This document shows positions 1 through 8,502 of a stretch of 64,000 nt of DNA, piece after piece (within the stretch, counting starts at the first letter, position 1; each line of letters opens with the position of its first letter). A program made the position numbers and the translations under genes. Source of the stretch: an uncultured Bacteroidales bacterium (GTDB lineage: Bacteria; Bacteroidota; Bacteroidia; Bacteroidales; WCHB1-69); NCBI GenBank assembly GCA_905233625.1, contig CAJOFJ010000013.1, forward strand, positions 1-64,000, read 5' to 3'. The notes beneath the pieces were generated by a model. It did no database searches and was not told where the DNA came from. It worked only from the letters and a program-made list of their open reading frames with translations.

Positions 1-6
1 TTTTAG

Positions 7-14
7 TATTTTTG
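7..14 (+). promoter_or_regulatory. Bacteroidota -7 promoter element
   Basis: TATTTTTG fits the Bacteroidota housekeeping -7 consensus TAnnTTTG and lies about 65 bases before the first lipoprotein gene. The matching -33 element would lie outside the window. Inferred from consensus only. Confidence 0.6.
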
Positions 15-64
15 TCGTCAATAAATTTGAGTTTGCAAAGATAAAAAAATTATGGACTTAAATT

Positions 65-73
65 AAAAGGAGG
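65..73 (+). promoter_or_regulatory. Strong Shine-Dalgarno sequence
   Basis: AAAAGGAGG ends six bases before the ATG at 80, a near-perfect anti-16S complement. Bacteroidota genes normally lack such a site, and none of the other starts inspected here has one as strong. It fixes the start of the downstream lipoprotein and suggests unusually high translation. Confidence 0.7.
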
Positions 74-79
74 TTCGTC

Positions 80-1882
80 ATGAAAAAGAAAATTTTGCTT
101 TCAGTCGTTTCACTGGCATTAATCATGTCAGCCTGCAAGTTAGACTCAAGCGTCTATTATGATGACGTTTACACGACTTCGAGCGACAAGCAATATGAAG
201 CGGTGAACGTTAACAGAGCAGCAGGAACTTACGACAACACCTCTTCAGACAACAATTATGTAAATGAAGAGAATTATACAGAGGTCGCTCCCGCATATTC
301 TTCCACAGAAACCTACACCGACGGCAGCGGTACCACATACATTACTAACAACTATTATTATGATCCGGATGATTATTACGACTATGCCTACACCGCCCGC
401 ATCAGACGTTTCCACAGCCCGGTCTGCTACAGCTGGGGCTACTATGATCCGTGCTACACCAACCTGTACTGGTATGACCGCTATCCTGGCAACTGGGGTG
501 TAAGCATCTACTTAGGCTATGACTGGTACTGGCCGAGATACTACCGTCCCGTTTACGCCTGCGGATACTGCAGCTACGGTTTCAGCTTCTCATGGGGATG
601 GGGCAGCATCCACTGCGGACGTCCCGTCTACTACGGACCCGGTTATTATGGCCCCGGTTACTATGGCCCTGGTGGTTACAGATATGGTTATCGCAATGGA
701 TACAGAAACGGTTACTATGACGGATTACACGCCGGTTACTATCACAACAACTACGACCGCAACAGATCGTTCACCTATGGTCACTTCAACCGTAACGGTG
801 TCAACAACGGCAAAGCCAATGACCGCGACTACGACAGAGGCAACCGTCCCAACATGGCTGGCGGAAGCGGCATGGGCGGAGGCAACTACACCAACAGCTC
901 TTACGCAAATTATGCTGGCAGTGGCGTCAACGCAGGTGCCAACGGAACAACCAACCAGAGAGGAGTAAATCCCAACAGTTCATTCAGCGAAAAATATGAC
1001 GCATTAGTTGCCAGTGGTAAAAATAACGTAGCAAGTCGTGGCAGCAAACCCAGCACTTCCGTTTCCGGAAACAGCAGTACGCCTGCCACTACGAACAAAG
1101 ACAACAGTACTACCAGAAATCCTTCTACCAACGACAACAGAACGCCTGCTCCCACTAACAGAGATAACAGCGCTACCAGAACTCCCTCTACCAACGACAG
1201 CAGAACTCCTGCCACCACTAACAGAGATAACAGCGCTACCAGAACTCCCTCTACCACCGACAGCAGAACTCCTGCCACCACTAACAGAGATAACAGCGCT
1301 ACCAGGACTCCAAGCACTACAACAAGACCCAGTTCATTTTCAGGAGATCCATACTCAAGCAAGGCTCCTGCCAACAACAACAGCAGACCTGCCAATACGA
1401 CCACAAGTCCTGCTACTACTCCCAGCAACAGCGCAACCAGACCCTCAAGCGGCTCTAATAACACTAACAACAGCTATGCAAGACCTGCAAACAACAATTC
1501 CGGCAATACTCCCAGCTACTCAAGACCTGCCAACAGCTCCTCATCAAGCAACTCCAACAGCAGAAGCAATGGAAGTTCATACTCAAGCCCCTCCAACAAT
1601 TCTTCAAGCAGTTCAAGTAGCAGAGGTAATAGCAGCACATACTCCAGACCTTCCAACAGCTCAAGCAGCACTCCCAGCTACTCAAGACCTGCCAACAGCA
1701 CTCCTTCAAACAGCTCAAGCAGTAGAAGCAGTGGCACATATTCCAGACCTTCAAGCAGTTCTTCCAGCAGCTATTCAAGACCCTCAAGTGGTTCAGGCAG
1801 CAGTTATTCAGGCGGCAGCCGTCCATCAGGAAGCAGCTACTCAGGTGGCGGCGGTTCAAGAGGCAATGCTCCAAGAAGATAA
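80..1882 (+). CDS. Tyr/Gly-rich, Ser/Asn/Thr/Pro-repeat surface lipoprotein
   Basis: A 600-residue protein of unknown function. It starts with a lipoprotein signal peptide whose lipobox ends at the cysteine of LIMSAC (about residue 19), so it should be anchored in the cell envelope. Residues about 60-240 are very rich in Tyr, Gly and Trp, with repeated YYGPGYYGPG-like strings. Residues about 335-600 are low-complexity Ser/Asn/Thr/Pro/Arg, including a 21-residue tandem repeat (339 to about 410) and many SYSRPS-type motifs. The composition suggests an extended stalk or matrix-like surface protein; no enzymatic motif is visible. The start is set by the strong ribosome-binding site, and a terminator follows, so it is probably monocistronic. 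Confidence 0.85.
   Translation: MKKKILLSVVSLALIMSACKLDSSVYYDDVYTTSSDKQYEAVNVNRAAGTYDNTSSDNNYVNEENYTEVAPAYSSTETYTDGSGTTYITNNYYYDPDDYYDYAYTARIRRFHSPVCYSWGYYDPCYTNLYWYDRYPGNWGVSIYLGYDWYWPRYYRPVYACGYCSYGFSFSWGWGSIHCGRPVYYGPGYYGPGYYGPGGYRYGYRNGYRNGYYDGLHAGYYHNNYDRNRSFTYGHFNRNGVNNGKANDRDYDRGNRPNMAGGSGMGGGNYTNSSYANYAGSGVNAGANGTTNQRGVNPNSSFSEKYDALVASGKNNVASRGSKPSTSVSGNSSTPATTNKDNSTTRNPSTNDNRTPAPTNRDNSATRTPSTNDSRTPATTNRDNSATRTPSTTDSRTPATTNRDNSATRTPSTTTRPSSFSGDPYSSKAPANNNSRPANTTTSPATTPSNSATRPSSGSNNTNNSYARPANNNSGNTPSYSRPANSSSSSNSNSRSNGSSYSSPSNNSSSSSSSRGNSSTYSRPSNSSSSTPSYSRPANSTPSNSSSSRSSGTYSRPSSSSSSSYSRPSSGSGSSYSGGSRPSGSSYSGGGGSRGNAPRR
1094..1345 (+). repeat. 63-bp in-gene tandem repeat, about four units
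   Basis: Units begin at 1094, 1157, 1220 and 1283 with a 63-bp period (21 codons). The two units from 1157 and 1220 are nearly identical, the first is more diverged and the last is partial. Each encodes a stretch containing NRDNSATRTPST and RTPATT. The near-identity suggests recent expansion by slippage or recombination, so repeat number may vary between strains. Confidence 0.85.
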
Positions 1883-1908
1883 ATTCAGAATTCAAAATCC
1901 ATAATTCA

Positions 1909-1937
1909 AAAGCATCTCTAAACGAGGTGCTTTTTTT
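1909..1937 (+). terminator. Rho-independent terminator
   Basis: GCATCTC-taaac-GAGGTGC forms a 7-bp stem with one G-T pair, followed directly by TTTTTTT. It lies 27 bases after the lipoprotein stop codon and before the next promoter. Confidence 0.8.
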
Positions 1938-1969
1938 ATTATGGACTTGCGTAGAATAAAAAAAACACG

Positions 1970-1977
1970 TATTTTTG
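1970..1977 (+). promoter_or_regulatory. -7 promoter element of DUF819 gene
   Basis: TATTTTTG matches TAnnTTTG. The TTG at 1975 that would extend the DUF819 frame lies inside this element, so translation should start downstream at 1996 with a very short leader. Confidence 0.6.
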
Positions 1978-1995
1978 CTTGTTTATAAGTCAAAA

Positions 1996-3150
1996 ATGAT
2001 GATAGCACTGACCATTCTATATCTCTTTGGAATACCATTAGCGGTGATGCTGATGGCCAAACGATGGCCTATCATTCAGAAAATCAGCCCTATGGTCATC
2101 CTATATCTGATTGGCCTAGCGCTAGGCAACACTGTGCTGTCCAATGATACTGTTACTCCTATTTGCACTAACATTTCAAATGTGGTGGTATTGATGGCCA
2201 TACCTTTGATGCTGTTGGGCTGTAACTTCAAAATGTGGTCCACGAAAGCAGTTGTCAAGACCTTTATGGTGGGCTTGTTCAGCATATTATTCGTTACCGT
2301 TGCAGGTTTCTTCATCTTTCATCCGATGGCCGATGCCGCCCAGGTTTCCAATGCTGACTATGCTAAAATCAGTGCCGTGATGACGGGCATTTACACCGGA
2401 GGCATCCCCAATCTCGCACCCGTTTCCAAAGCCGTGAACTTACCCAACAAGCTTTTCCTGATGGTTTCAGGCTACGATTTGATTGTCACGGGTTTATACC
2501 TTATTCTGATTGTATTTTTCGGTGAACCAATAATTCGTAAAGTATTCAAAATTAATCATATAAAAACCAAAGATACGGCTACGTCCATAGCTCATGAGGA
2601 TTCAAGCGTCAAGTATAAGAATTTCAAATCAATTCTTTTCAACAGATCAATTTCCATAGTCGTCGCCTTTGTTGTGGTGGCCATCTCGTACGCCTTGTCG
2701 CTGATTATTCCGTTGGAAAACAGCACTGCGGTTATTATCATCCTGCTCACCACCCTCTCCTTGCTGCTTTCCTTCACCAAACCCGTTAAACGTTTGGAGG
2801 GAACCTTCGACTTAGGTTTGTATTTTGTGTATGTTTTCTGCCTGGCGGTAGCTACTATGGTCAACATCCACGACATGGAGTTCTCCAAACATCTCTTCAT
2901 ATTGTATTATATAGCCTTCGCTGTATTTGGATCTTTGGCTTTACAGATTATCCTGGCCAAAATATTCAAGATTGAAGGAGATCTTGTGTTGGTCAGTTCC
3001 ATTGCGCTCATCAACTCACCGCCTTTTGTCCCTATGGTGGCTGCTGTACTGTACAATAAAGACATCATACTTCCGGGCATCGCCATCGGATTATTGGGTT
3101 ATGCCATTGGTAATTACCTCGGAATCGGCATTTTCATGCTGCTATCGTAA
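1996..3150 (+). CDS. DUF819 family integral membrane protein
   Basis: A polytopic inner-membrane protein of about 384 residues, with roughly ten hydrophobic segments and conserved family strings such as MTGIYTGGIPNLAPV and the C-terminal INSPPFVPMVAAVL. DUF819 (YjcL-like) proteins are thought to be transporters, but no substrate is established. A paralogue lies at 45854-47029 with the same MTGIYTGG and SPPFxPxV motifs. The ATG at 1996 is preferred over an upstream TTG because the TTG falls in the -7 promoter element. It converges on the AraC-type regulator downstream, and no partner gene is evident. Confidence 0.88.
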   Translation: MMIALTILYLFGIPLAVMLMAKRWPIIQKISPMVILYLIGLALGNTVLSNDTVTPICTNISNVVVLMAIPLMLLGCNFKMWSTKAVVKTFMVGLFSILFVTVAGFFIFHPMADAAQVSNADYAKISAVMTGIYTGGIPNLAPVSKAVNLPNKLFLMVSGYDLIVTGLYLILIVFFGEPIIRKVFKINHIKTKDTATSIAHEDSSVKYKNFKSILFNRSISIVVAFVVVAISYALSLIIPLENSTAVIIILLTTLSLLLSFTKPVKRLEGTFDLGLYFVYVFCLAVATMVNIHDMEFSKHLFILYYIAFAVFGSLALQIILAKIFKIEGDLVLVSSIALINSPPFVPMVAAVLYNKDIILPGIAIGLLGYAIGNYLGIGIFMLLS

Positions 3151-3219
3151 ACGAAACACCAATATCTATGCGGAAGTGGTCTAACACAACCCTTTCTTAT
3201 CGCAGATACTCGAAAAAAA

Positions 3220-4101
3220 TTACTTTCCCCTCCGAAACGCCCGCGGACTCTTCCCCACCGACCGGCGAAAGAAAGTGCCGAAGTGGCTTTGGTTCTGGAA
3301 GCCAAGACGGTCGGCGATTTCCTGCACAGAAAGTACCGTCGTAAGCAACAGCGACTTGGCCTGACGGACAAGGCAATTGGCAATGTGGTCGCCCACGGTG
3401 CTTCCTGTCACACGTTTCACCACATTGGATAAATATATGGGCGTATAATGTAGTTTATCAGCGTACCATTTGATATGATGATGTTCATGACAGTACATAT
3501 CAACCAGCGAAAGAAAAAGTCCCGCCAACTCCTCTGAACGGGAAATGGGTTTCTGCAAGGAGATGCTACCCGTATAAAAATCAAAGAGAAAAGACACGAG
3601 AGAACGGATGAGTTGTATGAGGGTCGTGTGCCTGTTAGGAGAATCCATCTGCATCAAATCCTCAAACAGGTCAAGATAATGCAAACAAGTCCGCATGCTT
3701 AATTCGTCAAGCTGTGCAACGGGACGAAGATATGCCAAGTACATTTTGTCGTACGGCAGCGAAAGCGACAATTCATCAGCAATGACAGGCGAAAAAGAAA
3801 TCAGACGAACCTTCAAATCCTGGGTACTGCTATTATAATGCAGCACATGATCGTTAAAAATATACACAGCCGCTGGCGCTTTCAACTCTATATCAACCAT
3901 GTTAAAACGCCCATTCAGAGTGCCTTGTGTGATGAAAAGTATAGCATAATTGCTGGTACGGAAATACTCCGGAATATTTGTTTTCTCATGGATTCCTGTT
4001 TCAGCCACTATAATCTCACCATTTCCCCACGATTTACGCTTTGTAATGCTTGCCGAATCATATACGACGGGCAAGTCGTCATTTTTCTTTTGAATATTCA
4101 T
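3220..4101 (-). CDS. AraC-family transcriptional regulator
   Basis: A protein of about 293 residues with an N-terminal cupin-like sensor region and a C-terminal AraC/XylS double helix-turn-helix. The recognisable signature is LSVQEIADRLGFQNQSHFGTFFRRSVGKSPRAFR read in parts: the first HTH is near IKWYADKLHYTPIYLSNVVKR and the second spans EIADRLGFQNQSHF. It binds DNA in the cytoplasm; its target is unknown. An in-frame upstream start at 4155 would add 18 residues, but the ATG at 4101 gives a typical family N-terminus. It is transcribed towards the DUF819 gene and away from the PCMD gene, which could be a target. Confidence 0.88.
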   Translation of the reverse strand: MNIQKKNDDLPVVYDSASITKRKSWGNGEIIVAETGIHEKTNIPEYFRTSNYAILFITQGTLNGRFNMVDIELKAPAAVYIFNDHVLHYNSSTQDLKVRLISFSPVIADELSLSLPYDKMYLAYLRPVAQLDELSMRTCLHYLDLFEDLMQMDSPNRHTTLIQLIRSLVSFLFDFYTGSISLQKPISRSEELAGLFLSLVDMYCHEHHHIKWYADKLHYTPIYLSNVVKRVTGSTVGDHIANCLVRQAKSLLLTTVLSVQEIADRLGFQNQSHFGTFFRRSVGKSPRAFRRGK

Positions 4102-4338
4102 AATGCCTTTTACTAAAATTTCCTGTTCAATTATTGAAACACAATATGTTAACAATAGAATAGTGTTATTTTTTATTCACTAATCAAATTCCACAAAGTC
4201 AAATATCATTTATTGCCGTAATCTCAATTTTCACAGAGAAAATGACAATGCAAATTTAAATATAATTACAACATAAAAAAGATAATAATAGAACAATTTT
4301 TATTATAATGACGACAGGGCTACCTCTCCAAAAAACAT

Positions 4339-4346
4339 TACATTTG
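4339..4346 (+). promoter_or_regulatory. -7 promoter element of PCMD gene
   Basis: TACATTTG matches TAnnTTTG and sits about 40 bases before the TTG start at 4386. No clear -33 motif is visible, which leaves room for activator dependence. Confidence 0.5.
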
Positions 4347-4385
4347 TTTTTTTATTGGATTTAGTTTATCAAAAAACGTAAAACA

Positions 4386-5336
4386 TTGAGACACAAACTT
4401 TTGATAATACTTTCTTTTTTAACTTTGACTCTTCATGCGCAAGAGAGAAATGAATATTTACCTTTCGGGAAAATGGATTCATGGACAGTGCGTTACATCA
4501 AGGAATCAATCTTATTGGGAGGAAAGACACGGGCACTATACGTCATTGCCAAGACTGACACCATCCGCAAAAACGGGGCCTATCCATACGGGCGCAACGG
4601 ATCACCATGGAGCACAAGTAACGCCTACGCCAAAGTTTGCGGTGTTGAGAAAGCCGCCATTTCTGTAACCCCAGAACAACGGGGAGACGGCTATTGTTGC
4701 CGTTTGGAGACCACCTTACAGACTGTTACAGCTGTTGGCATCGACCTGAAAGCCTTAGCCACTGGCAGTATCTATACAGGACGGCTCCTCGATCCTGTAA
4801 CGCTGGAAGGCATCAAACAGCCAATGAAGGCCATTGATATGGGCATTCCTTTCACCAAACGCCCCATCGCCTTAATACTTGATTATAAAGCTCTTATATA
4901 TAATGACAGAGCCATGGTGCGAGCTACGGGTTCCACAAAAGTCACCACGGTAAAAGGAAAGGATGCGGGTGAAATCATACTTTTCTTGCAGCACCGCTGG
5001 GAAGATGAAGAAGGAAATATTTATGCCTACCGTGTTGGAACCGCCTCCGAACGCATCACCAAGAGCATTCCTGACTGGCAAAACAACCACCGACTGCCTG
5101 TACGTTACGGCGACGTCTCCAACTTACCCGATTACAAAAGCTGGGAGAAACTCTACAAGAACCGATTCATGGCCCGCAACTCCAAAGGAAAGATGGTGCC
5201 CGTGAAAGAACTTGGTTATAAGGCAGATGTGGAGCCCACCCACATAATCCTACAAATCTCAGCTGGCTATCACGAACCCTTCACCGGATGCCCCGGCAAT
5301 GTGGTATGGGTTGACAACATAAGATTAGCATATTGA
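4386..5336 (+). CDS. Secreted PCMD-domain protein (putative carbohydrate metabolism)
   Basis: A 316-residue exported protein with a cleavable signal peptide (residues 1 to about 18, ending LTLHAQ). The body resembles the PCMD fold (PF13201). Visible family-like features are the CRLET strand, a MGIPFTKRPIALILDYKA segment, and a C-terminal CPGNVVWVDNIRLAY string, close to the CxGNxLWVDN ending of PCMD proteins. The family is linked to glycan use in Bacteroidota, but the biochemical role is unknown. The start must be TTG: an in-frame stop lies just upstream and no ATG fits the signal peptide. Its divergent neighbour is an AraC regulator, a plausible controller. Confidence 0.75.
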   Translation: MRHKLLIILSFLTLTLHAQERNEYLPFGKMDSWTVRYIKESILLGGKTRALYVIAKTDTIRKNGAYPYGRNGSPWSTSNAYAKVCGVEKAAISVTPEQRGDGYCCRLETTLQTVTAVGIDLKALATGSIYTGRLLDPVTLEGIKQPMKAIDMGIPFTKRPIALILDYKALIYNDRAMVRATGSTKVTTVKGKDAGEIILFLQHRWEDEEGNIYAYRVGTASERITKSIPDWQNNHRLPVRYGDVSNLPDYKSWEKLYKNRFMARNSKGKMVPVKELGYKADVEPTHIILQISAGYHEPFTGCPGNVVWVDNIRLAY

Positions 5337-5448
5337 TATTTCATATTTTCCGGACACACACGGCATGTACCCGCACGAAACAATTCATCCGTACCTAATT
5401 CGATAATTTAATACGACTTAATTTTCTTGATTTATTATCAAACAAAAA

Positions 5449-6873
5449 ATGAAGAAACGAATCTTTTTGACAGGAGCCACAGGAACAATGGGATGGGCTG
5501 GCCTTCAGGAATTGCTGAAACGCCCTGACAATTATGACATTACCATTTTGGCAAGACCGAGTGCCAAGAACCGACGGAAGCTGAAACCCTTGGCAGGCAA
5601 AATCAAAGTGATATGGGGCGATCTCGTCAACTACGAAGATGTGAAGAAAGGCGTTACGGGAGCCGACTACGTACTACATGTAGGCGGCATGGTGTCGCCA
5701 AAGGCCGACTATTATCCGAAAGAGACACTGTATGTGAATGTGAAAGCGGCAGAGAATATTGTGAACGCCATACTTGCACAGCCTAATCACGAGGATATCA
5801 AAGTTGTGTATATCGGATCGGTGGCCGAGACTTCCGACCGCAATGAACCTGTCCACTGGGGGCGCTGTGGTGACCCTGTCTTCGCCAGTGCTTACGACTA
5901 TTATGCGGTCAGCAAAATAGCCGCCGAGCGCATCTTCGCCGACTCAGGTCTCCGCCACTGGGTGAGCCTGCGACAATCGGGCATCCTCTACCCTGCCATC
6001 CTGAAAAATTTTGATCCTATCATGTTCCATGTACCCATACGGGGCGTGCTCGAATGGGCCACGGTGGAAGATTCGGGACGATTGTTGGAACGGGTGTGCC
6101 GCGATAATGTGCCCGACACCTTCTGGAACAGGTTTTACAACATCAGCAGCGGTCCTCAGTACCGTATGAGCAATTATGACTTTGAGACACGTGTGCTGAA
6201 AGCCGTCCACTGTCCTCGTCCCGAAAAAATTTTCGACGCCAACTGGTTTGTACTGAAGAACTTCCACGGACAATACTACCTCGATGCCGACATCTTGGAA
6301 GAATATCTGCACTTCCGCGCCAATATCCCGCTGGACGACTATTTCCAGCAAATGAGTGACGGACTTCCAAAAATTTTCCGTATGGCCACGCTTGTGCCGC
6401 CTGCCATCATCAAGGCGGCAACCCGTATATTGGCCCATAAAAAGACATATGGCACACAACACTGGATACGGCACGACAACGAAGCGCGTATCCGAGCCTA
6501 TTACGGCAGTTTGGAGAAATATCAGTCCATTCCCGACTGGTCTGAATGGGACCTGTCGGAAGCCGCGGGTGCCAACGAGGCAGTACATATTGACCACGGC
6601 TATGATGAGACAAAGCCGTTATCGCAACTGACGGTGAAGGAATTGCAAGCTGCCGCCGCTTTTCGAGGTGGCCGTTTGATTTCAGCGGATTATACAAGCA
6701 ATCCTTCAGCGCTTCTCAAATGGGAGTGCCATCAAGGACACCGCTTTGAAGCATCGCCGAAATTGGTGTTGGAAGGCGGACATTGGTGTTCTGACTGTTT
6801 TTCCGACCATTGGGCCAATTTTGACGATGTGGCTAAACACAACCCATTCTTCGCACAAATATACAGACAATAA
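5449..6873 (+). CDS. Extended SDR NAD(P)-dependent epimerase/reductase with C-terminal zinc ribbon
   Basis: A 474-residue cytoplasmic protein. Residues 1 to about 300 are an extended short-chain dehydrogenase: Rossmann motif TGATGTMG at 8-15 and the catalytic pair Y152xxxK156 (YAVSK). This fits an epimerase, dehydratase or 3-beta-HSD-like reductase; the substrate cannot be read from the sequence. The last about 50 residues carry C427-x3-H431 and C447-x2-C450 around GHRFEASP and GGHWC, which resembles a small zinc ribbon or treble clef of the WxCxxGHxW type. That fusion is unusual for an SDR. It has no operon partner: the flanks are a PCMD gene and a pseudogene fragment. Confidence 0.82.
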   Translation: MKKRIFLTGATGTMGWAGLQELLKRPDNYDITILARPSAKNRRKLKPLAGKIKVIWGDLVNYEDVKKGVTGADYVLHVGGMVSPKADYYPKETLYVNVKAAENIVNAILAQPNHEDIKVVYIGSVAETSDRNEPVHWGRCGDPVFASAYDYYAVSKIAAERIFADSGLRHWVSLRQSGILYPAILKNFDPIMFHVPIRGVLEWATVEDSGRLLERVCRDNVPDTFWNRFYNISSGPQYRMSNYDFETRVLKAVHCPRPEKIFDANWFVLKNFHGQYYLDADILEEYLHFRANIPLDDYFQQMSDGLPKIFRMATLVPPAIIKAATRILAHKKTYGTQHWIRHDNEARIRAYYGSLEKYQSIPDWSEWDLSEAAGANEAVHIDHGYDETKPLSQLTVKELQAAAAFRGGRLISADYTSNPSALLKWECHQGHRFEASPKLVLEGGHWCSDCFSDHWANFDDVAKHNPFFAQIYRQ

Positions 6874-6882
6874 ACATAGAGA

Positions 6883-7017
6883 TAGTTGATATGGAACCTG
6901 CCATCCTCCGGGAGGTATCCATCAACCACAGCATTGTGGCCAGCTGTCCCGGCGGAATTCTCAACGGCCAAATGGGCAGGATAACCGGTTTGCAAATTGG
7001 AAATCAAGGTGGCAATT
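6883..7017 (-). pseudogene. C10 (streptopain-like) protease fragment
   Basis: On the minus strand this stretch encodes about 45 residues (TLISNLQTGYPAHLAVEN, then GHNAVVDGY and EDGRFHIN). These align almost residue for residue with positions 201-245 of the intact C10 protease at 9768-10856. The piece keeps the catalytic-His motif (GHNxVVDGY) but has no start, catalytic Cys or C-terminus, and its coding similarity ends at the SDR stop codon. It is a remnant of a second copy or of a partial duplication. Confidence 0.8.
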
Positions 7018-7038
7018 TTTTTTCGTGCAACCTTCTTG

Positions 7039-7078
7039 TATTCGAAATTTATTGTAATTTTGCAGCAAATTTCGAATA
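7039..7078 (+). promoter_or_regulatory. Promoter framed by a perfect 12-bp inverted repeat
   Basis: The arms TATTCGAAATTT (7039-7050) and AAATTTCGAATA (7067-7078) are exact reverse complements. They enclose a 16-base loop holding the -7 element TAATTTTG (7055-7062). The structure ends nine bases before the ATPase start codon. It can act as a dimeric repressor operator or, as RNA, as a 5' hairpin; autoregulation by the ATPase is conceivable but unproven. Confidence 0.7.
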
Positions 7079-7087
7079 GGCAATTTT

Positions 7088-8353
7088 ATGGAAGCATACG
7101 TAAAAAGAAACACCTATCTTAACCGACTGATTGACAGGAAAGATAATGGCTTGGTTAAAGCCATAACCGGACCTCGTCGTGCCGGAAAATCTTTCCTATT
7201 AAACCCCATCTTTAGGAATTATCTTATCGCACAAGGCATTCCGGAAGACCATATCATCAATATCTCTTTCGATATTGAAGATGAAGATACGCCTCAGGAA
7301 TTGCTTGACAGGGAAAAACTGAAGGATTACCTGTATTCTAGAATCGTATCAAAGACCGAACCTTATTATGTCTTTTTGGATGAGATTCAGGAGGTTGATG
7401 GTTTTGAAAAGATTGTCAATGGGTTGAATAACCGTTCAAATGTAGATGTGTATATTACTGGAAGCAACTCCAAATTTCTATCCAACGATATTATAACGAT
7501 TTTCCGTGGCCGCAGTGACGAAGTGAACATTATGCCATTCACCTTCAAGGAGTTTTGCCAAGACAGGAAAGAATCTGTCAGTGAGTTATGGAAAGAATAC
7601 TACACTTACGGAGGCCTTCCAGCACTTCGCAGGATGCAAACTTACGAGCAGAAGGTTTCCTATCTTCAAAGGCTTTGGAAAAAGACCTATCTTGATGACG
7701 TGGTGGAAAGACATCACGTGGAAAATCGGGAAGCACTTGAAGCTATTACCGACGCCTTGTGTTCCTCGATAGGTTCACTGACAAACACCACACGAATTAC
7801 CAATACGTTAGCAAGTGCAAGAAAAATCAAAATAACCGATGACACGGTCGCCAAATACATTGGGTACCTCGAAGAAGCATTCCTATTCAACGAAGCTAAG
7901 AGATATAACATTAAAGGGAATAAGCACTACGAGAATATCAAGAAATACTATTCAGTTGATGTTGGATTGAGAAATTCCCGTCTGAACTACAGGCAACTGG
8001 AACAGACTCATCTGATGGAAAATGTCATATTCAATGAACTACTACATCGCGGTTATGTGGTTGATGTTGGGGTAATTGAAGTCCGGATTATGAAAGATGG
8101 CAAATCGGAATACAAGCAGTATGAAGTTGATTTCATCGCGACTAACGGCAATGAGAAATACTACATCCAATCGGCATACGAACTCTCAAGCGACGAAAAG
8201 CGTGAACAGGAACTCAATTCGTTGAAGCGGATAGACGACTCTTTTCAAAAAATTGTCATCGTCAAAGACGACATTATGCCATATCGCAATGAAAAGGGTA
8301 TTTATTTTACAGGTTTGATTCAGTTCCTGACCACCGACAAGTTAGTTCCCTAA
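7088..8353 (+). CDS. AAA+-type ATPase with DUF4143 domain
   Basis: A 421-residue protein. The N-terminal P-loop ATPase domain has Walker A GPRRAGKS (K34) and Walker B YYVFLDEIQE (about 98-107). A sensor-like ITGSNSKFLS follows, then a winged-helix region and the C-terminal DUF4143 nuclease-like fold (around EVDFIATNGNEKYYIQSAYE). These proteins are abundant, often single-gene accessory loci in Bacteroidales, with no settled function; links to defence or mobile elements are speculative. Its own promoter carries a perfect inverted repeat. The neighbours are pseudogenes, so this looks like an accessory insertion region. Confidence 0.88.
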   Translation: MEAYVKRNTYLNRLIDRKDNGLVKAITGPRRAGKSFLLNPIFRNYLIAQGIPEDHIINISFDIEDEDTPQELLDREKLKDYLYSRIVSKTEPYYVFLDEIQEVDGFEKIVNGLNNRSNVDVYITGSNSKFLSNDIITIFRGRSDEVNIMPFTFKEFCQDRKESVSELWKEYYTYGGLPALRRMQTYEQKVSYLQRLWKKTYLDDVVERHHVENREALEAITDALCSSIGSLTNTTRITNTLASARKIKITDDTVAKYIGYLEEAFLFNEAKRYNIKGNKHYENIKKYYSVDVGLRNSRLNYRQLEQTHLMENVIFNELLHRGYVVDVGVIEVRIMKDGKSEYKQYEVDFIATNGNEKYYIQSAYELSSDEKREQELNSLKRIDDSFQKIVIVKDDIMPYRNEKGIYFTGLIQFLTTDKLVP

Positions 8354-8502
8354 CTTCGCCTCCACCGGCACCGTACTGTCCATCAAGCCGATGCGGGTGT
8401 CGGAGGCGTGGCGGTTGAGGCCAGTGTAGCATAAGAAGGCGTCAAATTAATGATATAGGGTGACATGAATGACATCGCGAATCCAAACAAAAACCAATAT
8501 CC
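8354..8502. other. Intergenic stretch with possible coding remnant
   Basis: No gene start is visible. On the minus strand a short open stretch of about 34 codons without a plausible start runs from about 8446 to 8342 and contains NRHASDTRIGLMDSTVPVEA. It reads like a degraded protein fragment, but I do not recognise the family. Confidence 0.3.

Noticed and set aside
910..1470. Long minus-strand frame with Leu/Val-rich translation opposite the first lipoprotein
   Set aside because: It is the antisense of Ser/Thr/Asn/Pro codon repeats, has the same period, and lacks a plausible start region or family.
1975..1998. TTG start extending the first DUF819 protein
   Set aside because: The TTG is part of the TAnnTTTG promoter element. 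The same artefact occurs for recQ (28426) and murD (47157).
5944..6597. Minus-strand frame of 217 codons opposite the SDR gene
   Set aside because: It is a shadow of the strongly supported SDR frame, without motif or promoter. The same applies to the other long antisense frames, for example 28876-29547, 32209-32850 and 47472-48128.
7088..8353. The DUF4143 ATPase as part of a known defence system
   Set aside because: No partner gene is conserved next to it in this window, and the neighbours are pseudogenes, so a named system cannot be supported.
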